9,161 nucleotides of DNA from Gammaproteobacteria bacterium (GTDB taxonomy: Bacteria; Pseudomonadota; Gammaproteobacteria; Pseudomonadales; Azotimanducaceae). Position numbers and translations under genes: made by a program. The stretch lies in the NCBI GenBank assembly GCA_002708205.1, contig PAMR01000038.1, positions 32,925 through 42,085 of the forward strand, written 5' to 3'. The notes below the pieces were generated by a model. It was given only the letters and a program-made list of their open reading frames with translations, was not told where the DNA came from and ran no database searches. Below are positions 1 to 6,177 of this stretch, piece after piece (the stretch's first letter is position 1; each line of letters opens with the position of its first letter).

Positions 1-20
1 ATTTTGCAAAAGCTAGAGTA

Positions 21-51
21 TTGGCACTAAAGCCCTATAAAACCGTATAAT
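21..51 (+). promoter_or_regulatory. Sigma70-type promoter of the amidohydrolase gene
   Basis: A perfect TATAAT box lies at 46-51 and TTGGCA, five of six matches to TTGACA, lies at 21-26. The spacer is 19 bases, slightly longer than the ideal 17. Transcription would begin near base 58, giving a leader of about 70 bases before the ATG at 130. Only sequence matching supports this call; the long spacer suggests a promoter of moderate strength or one that needs an activator. Confidence 0.5.
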
Positions 52-76
52 CAAAACTTGTTCATGAATTATTTTC

Positions 77-105
77 GATTTACATGCAGCCATAAGCTGT
101 AAATC
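77..105 (+). promoter_or_regulatory. Inverted repeat in the amidohydrolase leader (hairpin or operator)
   Basis: GATTTACA at 77-84 is the exact reverse complement of TGTAAATC at 98-105, with 13 bases between them. In RNA the stem can extend inward by GC/GC (86-87 with 96-97) if T85 bulges out, giving about ten pairs and an eight-base loop. It lies between the predicted transcription start and the ribosome-binding G tract, so it could be a dyad bound by a repressor or an RNA hairpin that limits ribosome access. Its half-site order (TTTACA first, TGTAAA second) is the reverse of the enterobacterial BirA operator. No regulator can be named. Confidence 0.4.
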
Positions 106-113
106 AACCATTT

Positions 114-122
114 GGGGGGGGG
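114..122 (+). promoter_or_regulatory. Nine-G tract serving as ribosome-binding region
   Basis: Nine consecutive G end seven bases before the ATG at 130, where a Shine-Dalgarno element is expected, and no AGGAGG-like sequence is seen nearby. The tract could pair with the CCUCC end of 16S rRNA in several registers. A homopolymer of this length is prone to slippage in replication and to sequencing error. It also follows an in-frame TTG at 112, which would add Gly-Gly-Gly-Ser-His if used. I prefer ATG 130 because the amidohydrolase fold begins right after it. Confidence 0.45.
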
Positions 123-129
123 ATCACAC

Positions 130-1827
130 ATGTCACATGAGACAATAATTTCCGGAGGAACCGTCATTGATGGAACGGGAGCGGAGTCGAAGAAAGCAGA
201 TATAGCGATAGATAATGGACGTATTAGTCGAATCGGCGACCTTACAGGGGTAAATGCTGGGCAAACGATTGACGCTACCAACAAGATAGTCACACCAGGA
301 TTCGTCGATCTCCACACTCACCTTGACGCACAAATCGGTTGGGAACCTGAAATGCGTCCTAGTTCTTATCATGGAGTGACTACAGCCCTTATCGGAAATT
401 GTGGTGTAACTTTTGCTCCTGTCGGCGACGGGCCTAAAGCACGATATCTTGCGGAATTGATGGAAGCGGTCGAGGATATAGCTGCCGACGCGATCATGGA
501 CGGACTCCCCTGGAATTGGAATAGCTATGGTGAGTACCTTGATACGATTCAGTCACTAAAACCGACTCTCAACGTAGTTGGTCTCGCCGGACATTCAGCA
601 ATTCGCTTCGAAGCAATGGGTGATAAAAGCTGCGACAAAGGCGTGCAGGCAGACGACAAAGAATTACAACGTATCGTTGATCTTGTTCGAGAATCAGTTT
701 CAGAAGGCGCGGTTGGGTTCTCTACGTCACGATTTTTAGGTCACAGAGTACCTGATGGTCGTCTGACATCCGGTACCTGGGCCGATGAAAGGGAAACTAC
801 AGCCATTCAACAAGCCGTCGTGGATGCAGGTGGGCGTGGTGGATTGTTTCAAGTCGCACCAGACATGGCTGAGCGTTTTAAGGTCGAACGAGCGATGTTT
901 GAAAAAGGCGCGGAACTAGGTTGCCAAGTATTATTCTCTGGTGGAACAGGACCTGATGGAGATGGCGGCGTAGCAAGTTGGTCCGAATTTTTGCAACGCA
1001 ATAACGAAGCTGGTAATCGCATCACGGGGATATGTCATACCCGGCCGAGTGGTTCGTTCTTTGGGTTGGCACAACAAGCTTTCTTGAAAACTCCCGCCTG
1101 GATGGAACTCATGAAGCTGCCAAAAATCGCCGATCGCGTTGAATCGATGAGAAATCCTGCCATACGAGAAAAGCTCATTAGCGAAGCTAAAGAAAACGGT
1201 GGATTTGGGGGAGTGGAAAAAATCCTACACCCGCTCGGCACAGAACAATATCCTGATTTTGACCTCGCTAAAAAGCGGAGTCTTGCTCAGATAGCGGATG
1301 CTGCTGGTAAGGATCCGGTGGAAGTATACGTTGAGCGGCTACTCGAATCTGAAGGTAAAGAACTATGGAACCTTTGGGCTTTTGGTGGGAATCTGCAGAA
1401 TCAATGGAACTACATGCGGCTCCCTTATGTCGTACCAATGCTCGGTGATGCTGGGGCACACGTCGGTCAATTCACAGATGCGGATTCACCAACCTTCCTT
1501 CTCAGCGAGCTCACGAGAAAACACCACGTGTACTCACTTGAGGAAGCAGTGCATCGGATTACGGGCAAATCCGCTGAAGTTATCGGATTAAAAGAACGGG
1601 GTCATATTCGAGAGGGCTGGTTTGCAGATATCAATGTGATCGACTATGAAAATCTAACTTCTTGTCATCCTGAATACGTGAACGACTTCCCACACAATGG
1701 TGGACGGCTCGTCGTGAAGGCGGAAGGTTACGATGCGACTCTCGTCGCCGGTAAAGTAATCATTCAGAAGGGTGAATACACAGGTAATCGACCTGGTGAA
1801 GTTATCAGAGACTTCCAACGCGGATAG
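130..1827 (+). CDS. Amidohydrolase, D-aminoacylase-like (N-acyl-D-amino-acid deacylase family)
   Basis: This is a metal-dependent hydrolase of the amidohydrolase superfamily, probably cytoplasmic since no signal peptide is seen, expected to cleave an amide or cyclic-amide bond. The 565-residue product opens with the small beta domain (IISGGTVIDGTG, residues 6-17). The metal-binding HTH of DLHTHLDAQ follows (His62, His64), then GNCGV with Cys91, the position of the metal-bridging cysteine in D-aminoacylases. Further along are AGHSAIR (His155), FLGHRVPDG (His205) and GDAGAH (Asp440, His444), the expected catalytic Asp region. The C-terminus returns to the beta domain (EGWFADINVID, then VAGKVI). 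Where D-aminoacylases have a THxR-type His on a later strand, this protein reads FQVAPD (240-245), so the substrate may not be an N-acyl-D-amino acid. It stands alone, with its own promoter and a downstream hairpin. The family is certain; the substrate is unknown. Confidence 0.88.
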   Translation: MSHETIISGGTVIDGTGAESKKADIAIDNGRISRIGDLTGVNAGQTIDATNKIVTPGFVDLHTHLDAQIGWEPEMRPSSYHGVTTALIGNCGVTFAPVGDGPKARYLAELMEAVEDIAADAIMDGLPWNWNSYGEYLDTIQSLKPTLNVVGLAGHSAIRFEAMGDKSCDKGVQADDKELQRIVDLVRESVSEGAVGFSTSRFLGHRVPDGRLTSGTWADERETTAIQQAVVDAGGRGGLFQVAPDMAERFKVERAMFEKGAELGCQVLFSGGTGPDGDGGVASWSEFLQRNNEAGNRITGICHTRPSGSFFGLAQQAFLKTPAWMELMKLPKIADRVESMRNPAIREKLISEAKENGGFGGVEKILHPLGTEQYPDFDLAKKRSLAQIADAAGKDPVEVYVERLLESEGKELWNLWAFGGNLQNQWNYMRLPYVVPMLGDAGAHVGQFTDADSPTFLLSELTRKHHVYSLEEAVHRITGKSAEVIGLKERGHIREGWFADINVIDYENLTSCHPEYVNDFPHNGGRLVVKAEGYDATLVAGKVIIQKGEYTGNRPGEVIRDFQRG

Positions 1828-1850
1828 TGCTTTGGACTGTTGACCATGCA

Positions 1851-1881
1851 AAGTAGGCTACGTCTCAGACGTGGCCTACTT
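1851..1881 (+). terminator. Strong hairpin after the amidohydrolase gene, probable terminator
   Basis: Arms 1851-1864 and 1868-1881 pair over 14 positions, with one G-U wobble (T1859 with G1873) and a three-base loop. The hairpin begins 23 bases after the amidohydrolase stop codon. No T run follows on either strand (TCACAAG comes next), so it is not a classic intrinsic terminator. It could still stop RNA polymerase, act with Rho, or protect the 3' end of the message. Its place between two same-strand units supports a boundary role. Confidence 0.5.
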
Positions 1882-1938
1882 CACAAGTAGTGACAGCCAA
1901 CCAGTCCACCTATTTGGATGGCGAATAGAAGCATTCCA

Positions 1939-1967
1939 ATATCGCGATACCACGACAGGGATATCGC
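1939..1967. repeat. Repeated ATATCGC motifs with a 10-bp palindrome upstream of bioF
   Basis: TATCGCGATA at 1940-1949 is a perfect 10-bp palindrome. ATATCGC occurs at 1939-1945 and again at 1961-1967, two helical turns apart, and the second copy also forms an inverted pair with GCGATA at 1944-1949. The group lies 65-93 bases before the bioF start codon, a reasonable place for an operator controlling the biotin genes. The half-site is unlike the BirA consensus (TTGTAAAC or TTGTTAAC type), so any regulator would be a different one. Chance remains possible for elements this short. Confidence 0.25.
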
Positions 1968-1990
1968 ATCTCACGCCTCGACGACCTATA

Positions 1991-2019
1991 AAATTCTGTA
2001 TGCTGTTAAGCAGAAATTT
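1991..2019 (+). promoter_or_regulatory. Imperfect hairpin just before bioF, overlapping an A/T-rich -10-like stretch
   Basis: TGCT (2001-2004) pairs with AGCA (2009-2012) around a GTTA loop. AAATTC (1991-1996) can pair with GAAATTT (2013-2019) if one A bulges, with four unpaired bases on the left side. The element ends 12 bases before the bioF ATG. TATAAA at 1987-1992 or TAAAAT at 1989-1994 could be a -10 box, but I find no convincing -35 hexamer at 16-18 bases. It may be a leader hairpin that modulates translation of bioF; this is a weak structural call. Confidence 0.22.
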
Positions 2020-2031
2020 CGAGAATGATCG

Positions 2032-3240
2032 ATGCATGAGAACGGATTCGAAGATTTAGAAAGCGAACTCAAGAACCTCCAACTTGGAGACATGTATCGA
2101 AGTAGGCGCGTCGTCGAATCATCTCAGGGTCCTCGGATTACGTTAAATAATCGTGAACTACTTAATTTTTGTAGTAATGACTATCTTGGATTGGCCTCGG
2201 ACAAACGAATATCAGAAGCGTTCGTAAAAGGCGTGCATCGCTGGGGATCCGGGGCTGGAGCCTCACATCTCGTCTGCGGACACACATCCGCTCATGAAGA
2301 ATTGGAAGAGGCTCTAGCCGACCATACCGGACGACCAAGAGCACTACTCTACTCGAGTGGATATGCTGCAAATGTTGGTGTCATAAATGCATTACTAACA
2401 AAAGGTGATTACGTTTATGAAGACCGCCTAAATCATGCTTCTTTGTTAGATGGAGGCTGGATAAGTCGTTCACAATTTGAATGGTATCCACACGGTGACG
2501 TCAACCAACTCAAACAAGCACTGAGCACAATCCAACATAACACTAGCCGAAAATTAATCGTCACCGATGGCACATTTAGTATGGATGGAGATCTAGCACC
2601 GATCGAAGACCTAATCAACACCGCCAAAACAACTGGCGCCTGGCTAATGGTCGATGACGCGCATGGCATCGGTGTACATGGTTCAAACGGATGCGGACTG
2701 GTAGATCCGTCAATCTACACCACGGATGAAGTACAAATCCTTGTGGGGACTCTCGGAAAAGCTTTAGGTACATCAGGAGCTTTTGTAGCGGGAGCCGAAC
2801 CTTTAATCGAAACCCTCATTCAAAAATCACGTAATTATATATTCACGACAGCCATGCCATCGGCACTAGCAGAGGCAACATTAACTAGCTTACAGATTGC
2901 CCAGAAAGAAAACTGGCGTCGAATGAAACTGGAAACCTTAATCAAAACATTTAGACAAGGAGCTACCGAACTCGGCTTACAACTCCTCCCGTCGTCATCA
3001 CCCATTCAACCAATAGTTGTTGGATCTCCCGAAGTAGCACTAGCCATGAGCGCATCACTAGAATCTTCAGGTTGTTTATGCACCGCCATCCGACCTCCGA
3101 CGGTTCCTGAAGGCACGTCACGACTCAGAATTACATTGATGGCAACACACACAGAGTCCGACGTAGCTCGACTACTTGACGCTTTAGAACTAGCGCAATC
3201 TGACAAAATGCTTTTGTCAATAGATGGCACTGATCATTAG
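2032..3240 (+). CDS. bioF: 8-amino-7-oxononanoate synthase (KAPA synthase)
   Basis: BioF is a cytoplasmic PLP enzyme that condenses pimeloyl-ACP (or -CoA) with L-alanine, releasing CO2, to give KAPA, the first step of biotin ring assembly. The 402 residues are slightly longer than E. coli BioF (384). Visible motifs are NFCSNDYLGLA (45-55), GSGAGASHLVCGHTSAHEELE (73-92), DRLNHASLLDG (131-141) with His135 near the PLP ring, and TDGTFSMDGD (178-187). VDDAHGIG carries Asp208 (cofactor N1) and His211, and TLGKALGTSGA places Lys243 as the PLP Schiff-base lysine. FTTAMPSALA (271-280) is the usual C-terminal-half block. The ATG at 2032 is preceded only by a weak GAGA purine stretch. A related 2-amino-3-ketobutyrate ligase or 5-aminolevulinate synthase is unlikely because bioD follows after 23 bases. 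Confidence 0.96.
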   Translation: MHENGFEDLESELKNLQLGDMYRSRRVVESSQGPRITLNNRELLNFCSNDYLGLASDKRISEAFVKGVHRWGSGAGASHLVCGHTSAHEELEEALADHTGRPRALLYSSGYAANVGVINALLTKGDYVYEDRLNHASLLDGGWISRSQFEWYPHGDVNQLKQALSTIQHNTSRKLIVTDGTFSMDGDLAPIEDLINTAKTTGAWLMVDDAHGIGVHGSNGCGLVDPSIYTTDEVQILVGTLGKALGTSGAFVAGAEPLIETLIQKSRNYIFTTAMPSALAEATLTSLQIAQKENWRRMKLETLIKTFRQGATELGLQLLPSSSPIQPIVVGSPEVALAMSASLESSGCLCTAIRPPTVPEGTSRLRITLMATHTESDVARLLDALELAQSDKMLLSIDGTDH

Positions 3241-3263
3241 AATCAAAGAATAGTGGGACAAAA

Positions 3264-3947
3264 ATGATAGGCAATCCAATATTTATAGCCGGTACCGATA
3301 CCGACGCCGGTAAGACATTCGCCGCAAGCGCGCTCTTGCACGCGGCAAAAGAACGCAGAATGACATCCTACGGGTTAAAGCCTATCGCCGCTGGAGCAGT
3401 TAGCGACCAGCATGGATCGCTAAAAAACAACGATGCCCTTGAGCTTATGAAAGCCTCCTCCGAGTCATTGCCTTACGACCAGGTTAATCCAATCGTACTA
3501 GAACCAGCCATTGCACCTCATATCGCTCTAGAAAAAGCGAAAAGACAGACCAATGTTTCAGAGCTTGCGGCACATTGTCGAAAAGCAATCGAAAATTACC
3601 CTGCTGATTTCGTGTTGATAGAAGGTGCCGGGGGGTGGTTTGTTCCTCTGAATATGTATGAGACCCTGGCCGACCTTTGCATCGAATTGAATGTACGCGT
3701 CGTTCTCGTCGTTGGCATGAAACTTGGCTGCATCAGCCATGCTCTATTGACAGTCCAAGCAATAGCCGACGCTGGTCTCGAATTATGCGGATGGATTGCC
3801 AATAGTCCCATCGAACCCATGCCCTATTTAACAGAGAATATCGACACTTTGCGTCGACGCATTGTCGCACCTTGCATAGGCGAGATTCCCCCGCTAACGA
3901 AACCAGAGGAAGCAACACGGTACTTGGACATTTCCTCGTTGGTATAA
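3264..3947 (+). CDS. bioD: ATP-dependent dethiobiotin synthetase
   Basis: BioD closes the ureido ring, using ATP and CO2 to turn 7,8-diaminopelargonate into dethiobiotin; the enzyme is a cytoplasmic homodimer. At 227 residues it is close to the E. coli length. The N-terminal P-loop is GTDTDAGKT (10-18, Lys17). LKPIAAG has Lys39, matching E. coli Lys37. NNDALEL has Asp57 (E. coli Asp54), and EGAGGWFVPLN has Glu120 (E. coli Glu116). GMKLGCISHALLT (151-163) and GWIANSP, with the nucleotide-base-reading Asn180, complete the family pattern, so all key residues are present. A GTGGGA purine stretch lies about eight bases before the ATG. The gene sits 23 bases after bioF and 8 bases before bioA, so the three are very probably one transcript. 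Confidence 0.97.
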   Translation: MIGNPIFIAGTDTDAGKTFAASALLHAAKERRMTSYGLKPIAAGAVSDQHGSLKNNDALELMKASSESLPYDQVNPIVLEPAIAPHIALEKAKRQTNVSELAAHCRKAIENYPADFVLIEGAGGWFVPLNMYETLADLCIELNVRVVLVVGMKLGCISHALLTVQAIADAGLELCGWIANSPIEPMPYLTENIDTLRRRIVAPCIGEIPPLTKPEEATRYLDISSLV

Positions 3948-3955
3948 CTAGCTAT

Positions 3956-5236
3956 ATGAAAAACCCAATTGATTTTGACCGCAAACACATATGGCATCCA
4001 TATACCTCAGCCGTGGAACCCTTACCTACATATGAGGTTGTTAGTGCCGAGGGCGTACGCCTAACTCTTGCTAATGGAAAAACGCTTATTGATGGAATGT
4101 CTTCGTGGTGGTGCGCAATACATGGATACAATCACCCGACATTAAATGAAGCTATACAAACTCAAATCAAGTCAATGTCGCACGTTATGTTCGGCGGAAT
4201 TACACACCAGCCGGCCATCCAGTTAGCTGAAAAAATTATCGATATCACACCAAAATCTCTTGAGCACGTATTTTTCTCCGATTCAGGTTCCGTATCAGTT
4301 GAAGTGGCTATTAAAATGGCCATGCAATATTGGAATGCTCAAGGGAGAATCGAAAAGAGCAGACTCCTCACCATACGTGGTGGATATCATGGAGACACCT
4401 TTGGCGCGATGAGCGTATGTGATCCTGAGACGGGCATGCACGAAAGATTTCAAAGCGTTTTGCCCCAGCATATTTTTATGCCTCGACCACAATCTCGCGT
4501 TAACGAACCACTCGACCCTCTCGAAAAAACAATTCTCGAAGAAACCTTTGAAAAGCACCACAAGGAGGTCGCCGCTGTCATTCTCGAACCGATTGTTCAA
4601 GGCGCTGGCGGGATGTGGTTTTATTCAGCTGAGTACCTGAAACACATATCGAGCCTCTGCAAACAGTACAACGTGTTATTAATCCTCGATGAAATCGCAA
4701 CCGGTTTCGGACGAACAGGAAAACTCTTTGCATGCGAACATGCTCAGGTGGAACCAGATATCATGTGCCTTGGCAAGGCGATGACTGGAGGCTACATGAC
4801 TCAAGCTGCAACGTTAACCAATCGACGGGTTGCAGAAGGAATATCTACAGATGGTGGGGTTTTAATGCATGGACCCACCTTCATGGCCAATCCGCTTGCC
4901 TGCGCAGTATCACTAGCAAGCATTGAATTACTTCTCTCTGATGATTGGAGTAACAAAATAGCAGGGATTGAAACACAACTGGTTAATGAACTAGCGAAAT
5001 ACAAGTCACACTCTACAGTTGTAGACATAAGAGCATTCGGCGCAATAGGTGTCGTCCAAACTAAAGAACCCGTGAACGTCAGCGCTTTACAAAAAGTATT
5101 CGTGAAACACGATGTATGGATACGCCCCTTCAACGACCTAATATACATTATGCCGCCCTTTGTCATTCAACCAGACGAATTATTGGACTTAACCGACGCG
5201 ATTGGTATCGGATTAGACAGTATCGAAACTACTTAA
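3956..5236 (+). CDS. bioA: Adenosylmethionine-8-amino-7-oxononanoate aminotransferase (DAPA synthase)
   Basis: BioA is a class III PLP aminotransferase that converts KAPA to 7,8-diaminopelargonate, typically with S-adenosylmethionine as amino donor. The 426 residues align almost position for position with the E. coli enzyme. WHPYTS (13-18) and SSWWCAIHGY, with Trp52, line the substrate site. GGYHGDTFG has Tyr145, adjacent to E. coli Tyr144. LDEIATGFGRTG has Asp245 (cofactor N1), LGKAMTGGY has Lys274 (PLP lysine), GPTFMANPLACA lies at 306-317, and WIRPF has Arg390. The frame is open upstream into bioD, but the family N-terminus begins at the ATG at 3956, eight bases after the bioD stop, so longer starts are rejected. 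No strong Shine-Dalgarno is seen; translational coupling to bioD would explain this. The conserved substrate-site residues suggest SAM use rather than the lysine-using BioK type, but this is inference. Confidence 0.97.
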   Translation: MKNPIDFDRKHIWHPYTSAVEPLPTYEVVSAEGVRLTLANGKTLIDGMSSWWCAIHGYNHPTLNEAIQTQIKSMSHVMFGGITHQPAIQLAEKIIDITPKSLEHVFFSDSGSVSVEVAIKMAMQYWNAQGRIEKSRLLTIRGGYHGDTFGAMSVCDPETGMHERFQSVLPQHIFMPRPQSRVNEPLDPLEKTILEETFEKHHKEVAAVILEPIVQGAGGMWFYSAEYLKHISSLCKQYNVLLILDEIATGFGRTGKLFACEHAQVEPDIMCLGKAMTGGYMTQAATLTNRRVAEGISTDGGVLMHGPTFMANPLACAVSLASIELLLSDDWSNKIAGIETQLVNELAKYKSHSTVVDIRAFGAIGVVQTKEPVNVSALQKVFVKHDVWIRPFNDLIYIMPPFVIQPDELLDLTDAIGIGLDSIETT

Positions 5237-5310
5237 ATCGCCCCGACGAAATCGAATTTTCTAGAATAGCGATTGTTGTTAGAGCTACAAGAGAATCATA
5301 CGCTCGCCGG

Positions 5311-6111
5311 TCATGGGGAAAGAAATACCGGAGGGGTTCCAGCTACCGTGACGCGCCACATTCGTCGCAATTCATCGGATGGTCGATTAATAACAGGATA
5401 ATGTTGAGCACAACGGTTATCCCACATCACCACGTCACCGGGGGCCCAACGATGCATGTAACAGAATTCAGGGCGATGCGCATGATCCGTCAAAAACTCG
5501 AGAAGGCCCCTACTTTCTTTGACCGACATATTCTCAAATCTCCGAGTAAATTCTGCGTTTACAAACAGCGCGTCACGCTGAGTTTCGGGATGTGTTCTGA
5601 CGACCGGATGGGTTGTTTTGTCTTCAGCACGCCCATGCGAACTTCCATCATGCACCGCCCGAAGTCTACCTAACATTTGCTGCATACCCTCTGATAATGA
5701 CTCGAAAGCGACGTATTGATTAGCAAACATCGTCTCACCGCCCCGCGAAGGCAGTTCTTTCGCGGCAAGAATAGATATTGCGGGTGGAACTGGATCGAAG
5801 GTCGCGTCCGAGTGCCATCGTCCTTCCCCTAAACCTGCCGGCATATTTATCGGCAACACGTACGGGTGCGCTTCCATACCAGGACCATGTGGAAATAAAT
5901 ACAAATCTCCAAATCGACGTGCAAAAGCGACTTGCTCTTCCGCTGTCAAATTTTGTTTAGGGAATACTAGAACAAGATGCTCCAAGAAGGCCTTATGTAT
6001 TAATTCAAATTCTTGGGGACCTATAGATCCCAAATCAGTCTCAATTTCGGCAGCAATGCGACCGCCCAATGGCATGACCTCGATGGTCTTCAACGTTGAC
6101 AAAGTTCGCAT
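5311..6111 (-). CDS. TauD/TfdA-family Fe(II)/2-oxoglutarate-dependent dioxygenase
   Basis: This is a cytoplasmic non-haem iron enzyme that couples decarboxylation of 2-oxoglutarate to hydroxylation of a substrate, often releasing sulfite, an amine or a phenol in this family. Numbering from the ATG at 6111 (266 residues), the metal triad is His100 and Asp102 in RWHSDATF and His237 in NRCAQHYPV. The 2-oxoglutarate-binding arginines lie in ELRRMWRVTV (Arg249, Arg253). GGETMFANQYVAFESL and LVFPKQNLTAEEQVAFARRFGD are also typical. A GTG directly before this ATG could start instead; AGAGG at 6121-6125 sits nine bases from the ATG and six from the GTG. The gene lies about 65 bases downstream of the oxidoreductase on the same strand and converges on bioA, so the pair may be an operon. 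Taurine use is not assured; the true substrate is unknown. Confidence 0.92.
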   Translation of the reverse strand: MRTLSTLKTIEVMPLGGRIAAEIETDLGSIGPQEFELIHKAFLEHLVLVFPKQNLTAEEQVAFARRFGDLYLFPHGPGMEAHPYVLPINMPAGLGEGRWHSDATFDPVPPAISILAAKELPSRGGETMFANQYVAFESLSEGMQQMLGRLRAVHDGSSHGRAEDKTTHPVVRTHPETQRDALFVNAEFTRRFENMSVKESRGLLEFLTDHAHRPEFCYMHRWAPGDVVMWDNRCAQHYPVINRPSDELRRMWRVTVAGTPPVFLSP

Positions 6112-6177
6112 CACTACTATCCTCTATTTCTACGAGTAATCCCCGTCATAACTGGTCCACACATCAAATGCCTGCTC

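Noticed and set aside
22..27. TGGCAC resembling a sigma54 -24 element
   Set aside because: No GC-containing -12 element occurs at the required spacing; the TATAAT at 46-51 fits a sigma70 promoter better.
1882..2031. BirA operator expected before the biotin genes
   Set aside because: I looked for TTGTAAAC/GTTTACAA or TTGTTAAC/GTTAACAA half-sites about 15 bases apart and found none; the single GTTAAG near 2005 has no partner.
1871..2059. Short open frame of 62 codons on the + strand between the amidohydrolase and bioF
   Set aside because: It begins inside the hairpin, has no ribosome-binding site or recognisable motif, and runs into the start of bioF.
3872..3955. Extended start for bioA inside bioD
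   Set aside because: The extra 28 residues are antisense-like filler with no BioA similarity, and the family N-terminus starts at the ATG at 3956.
4801..5166. Open frame of 121 codons on the minus strand inside bioA
   Set aside because: It lies wholly antisense to a gene with all catalytic residues intact and shows no domain of its own.
5236..5274. Possible bidirectional terminator between bioA and the convergent dioxygenase
   Set aside because: Only a six-base pair of arms (AATCGC and GCGATT) around a 27-base loop and an isolated TTCTAGAA palindrome are present, too weak to call a terminator.
5116..5673. Open frame of 185 codons on the + strand across the end of bioA and the antisense of the first dioxygenase
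   Set aside because: It overlaps two well-supported genes, is rich in Arg, His and Met as expected of an antisense shadow, and shows no family motif.
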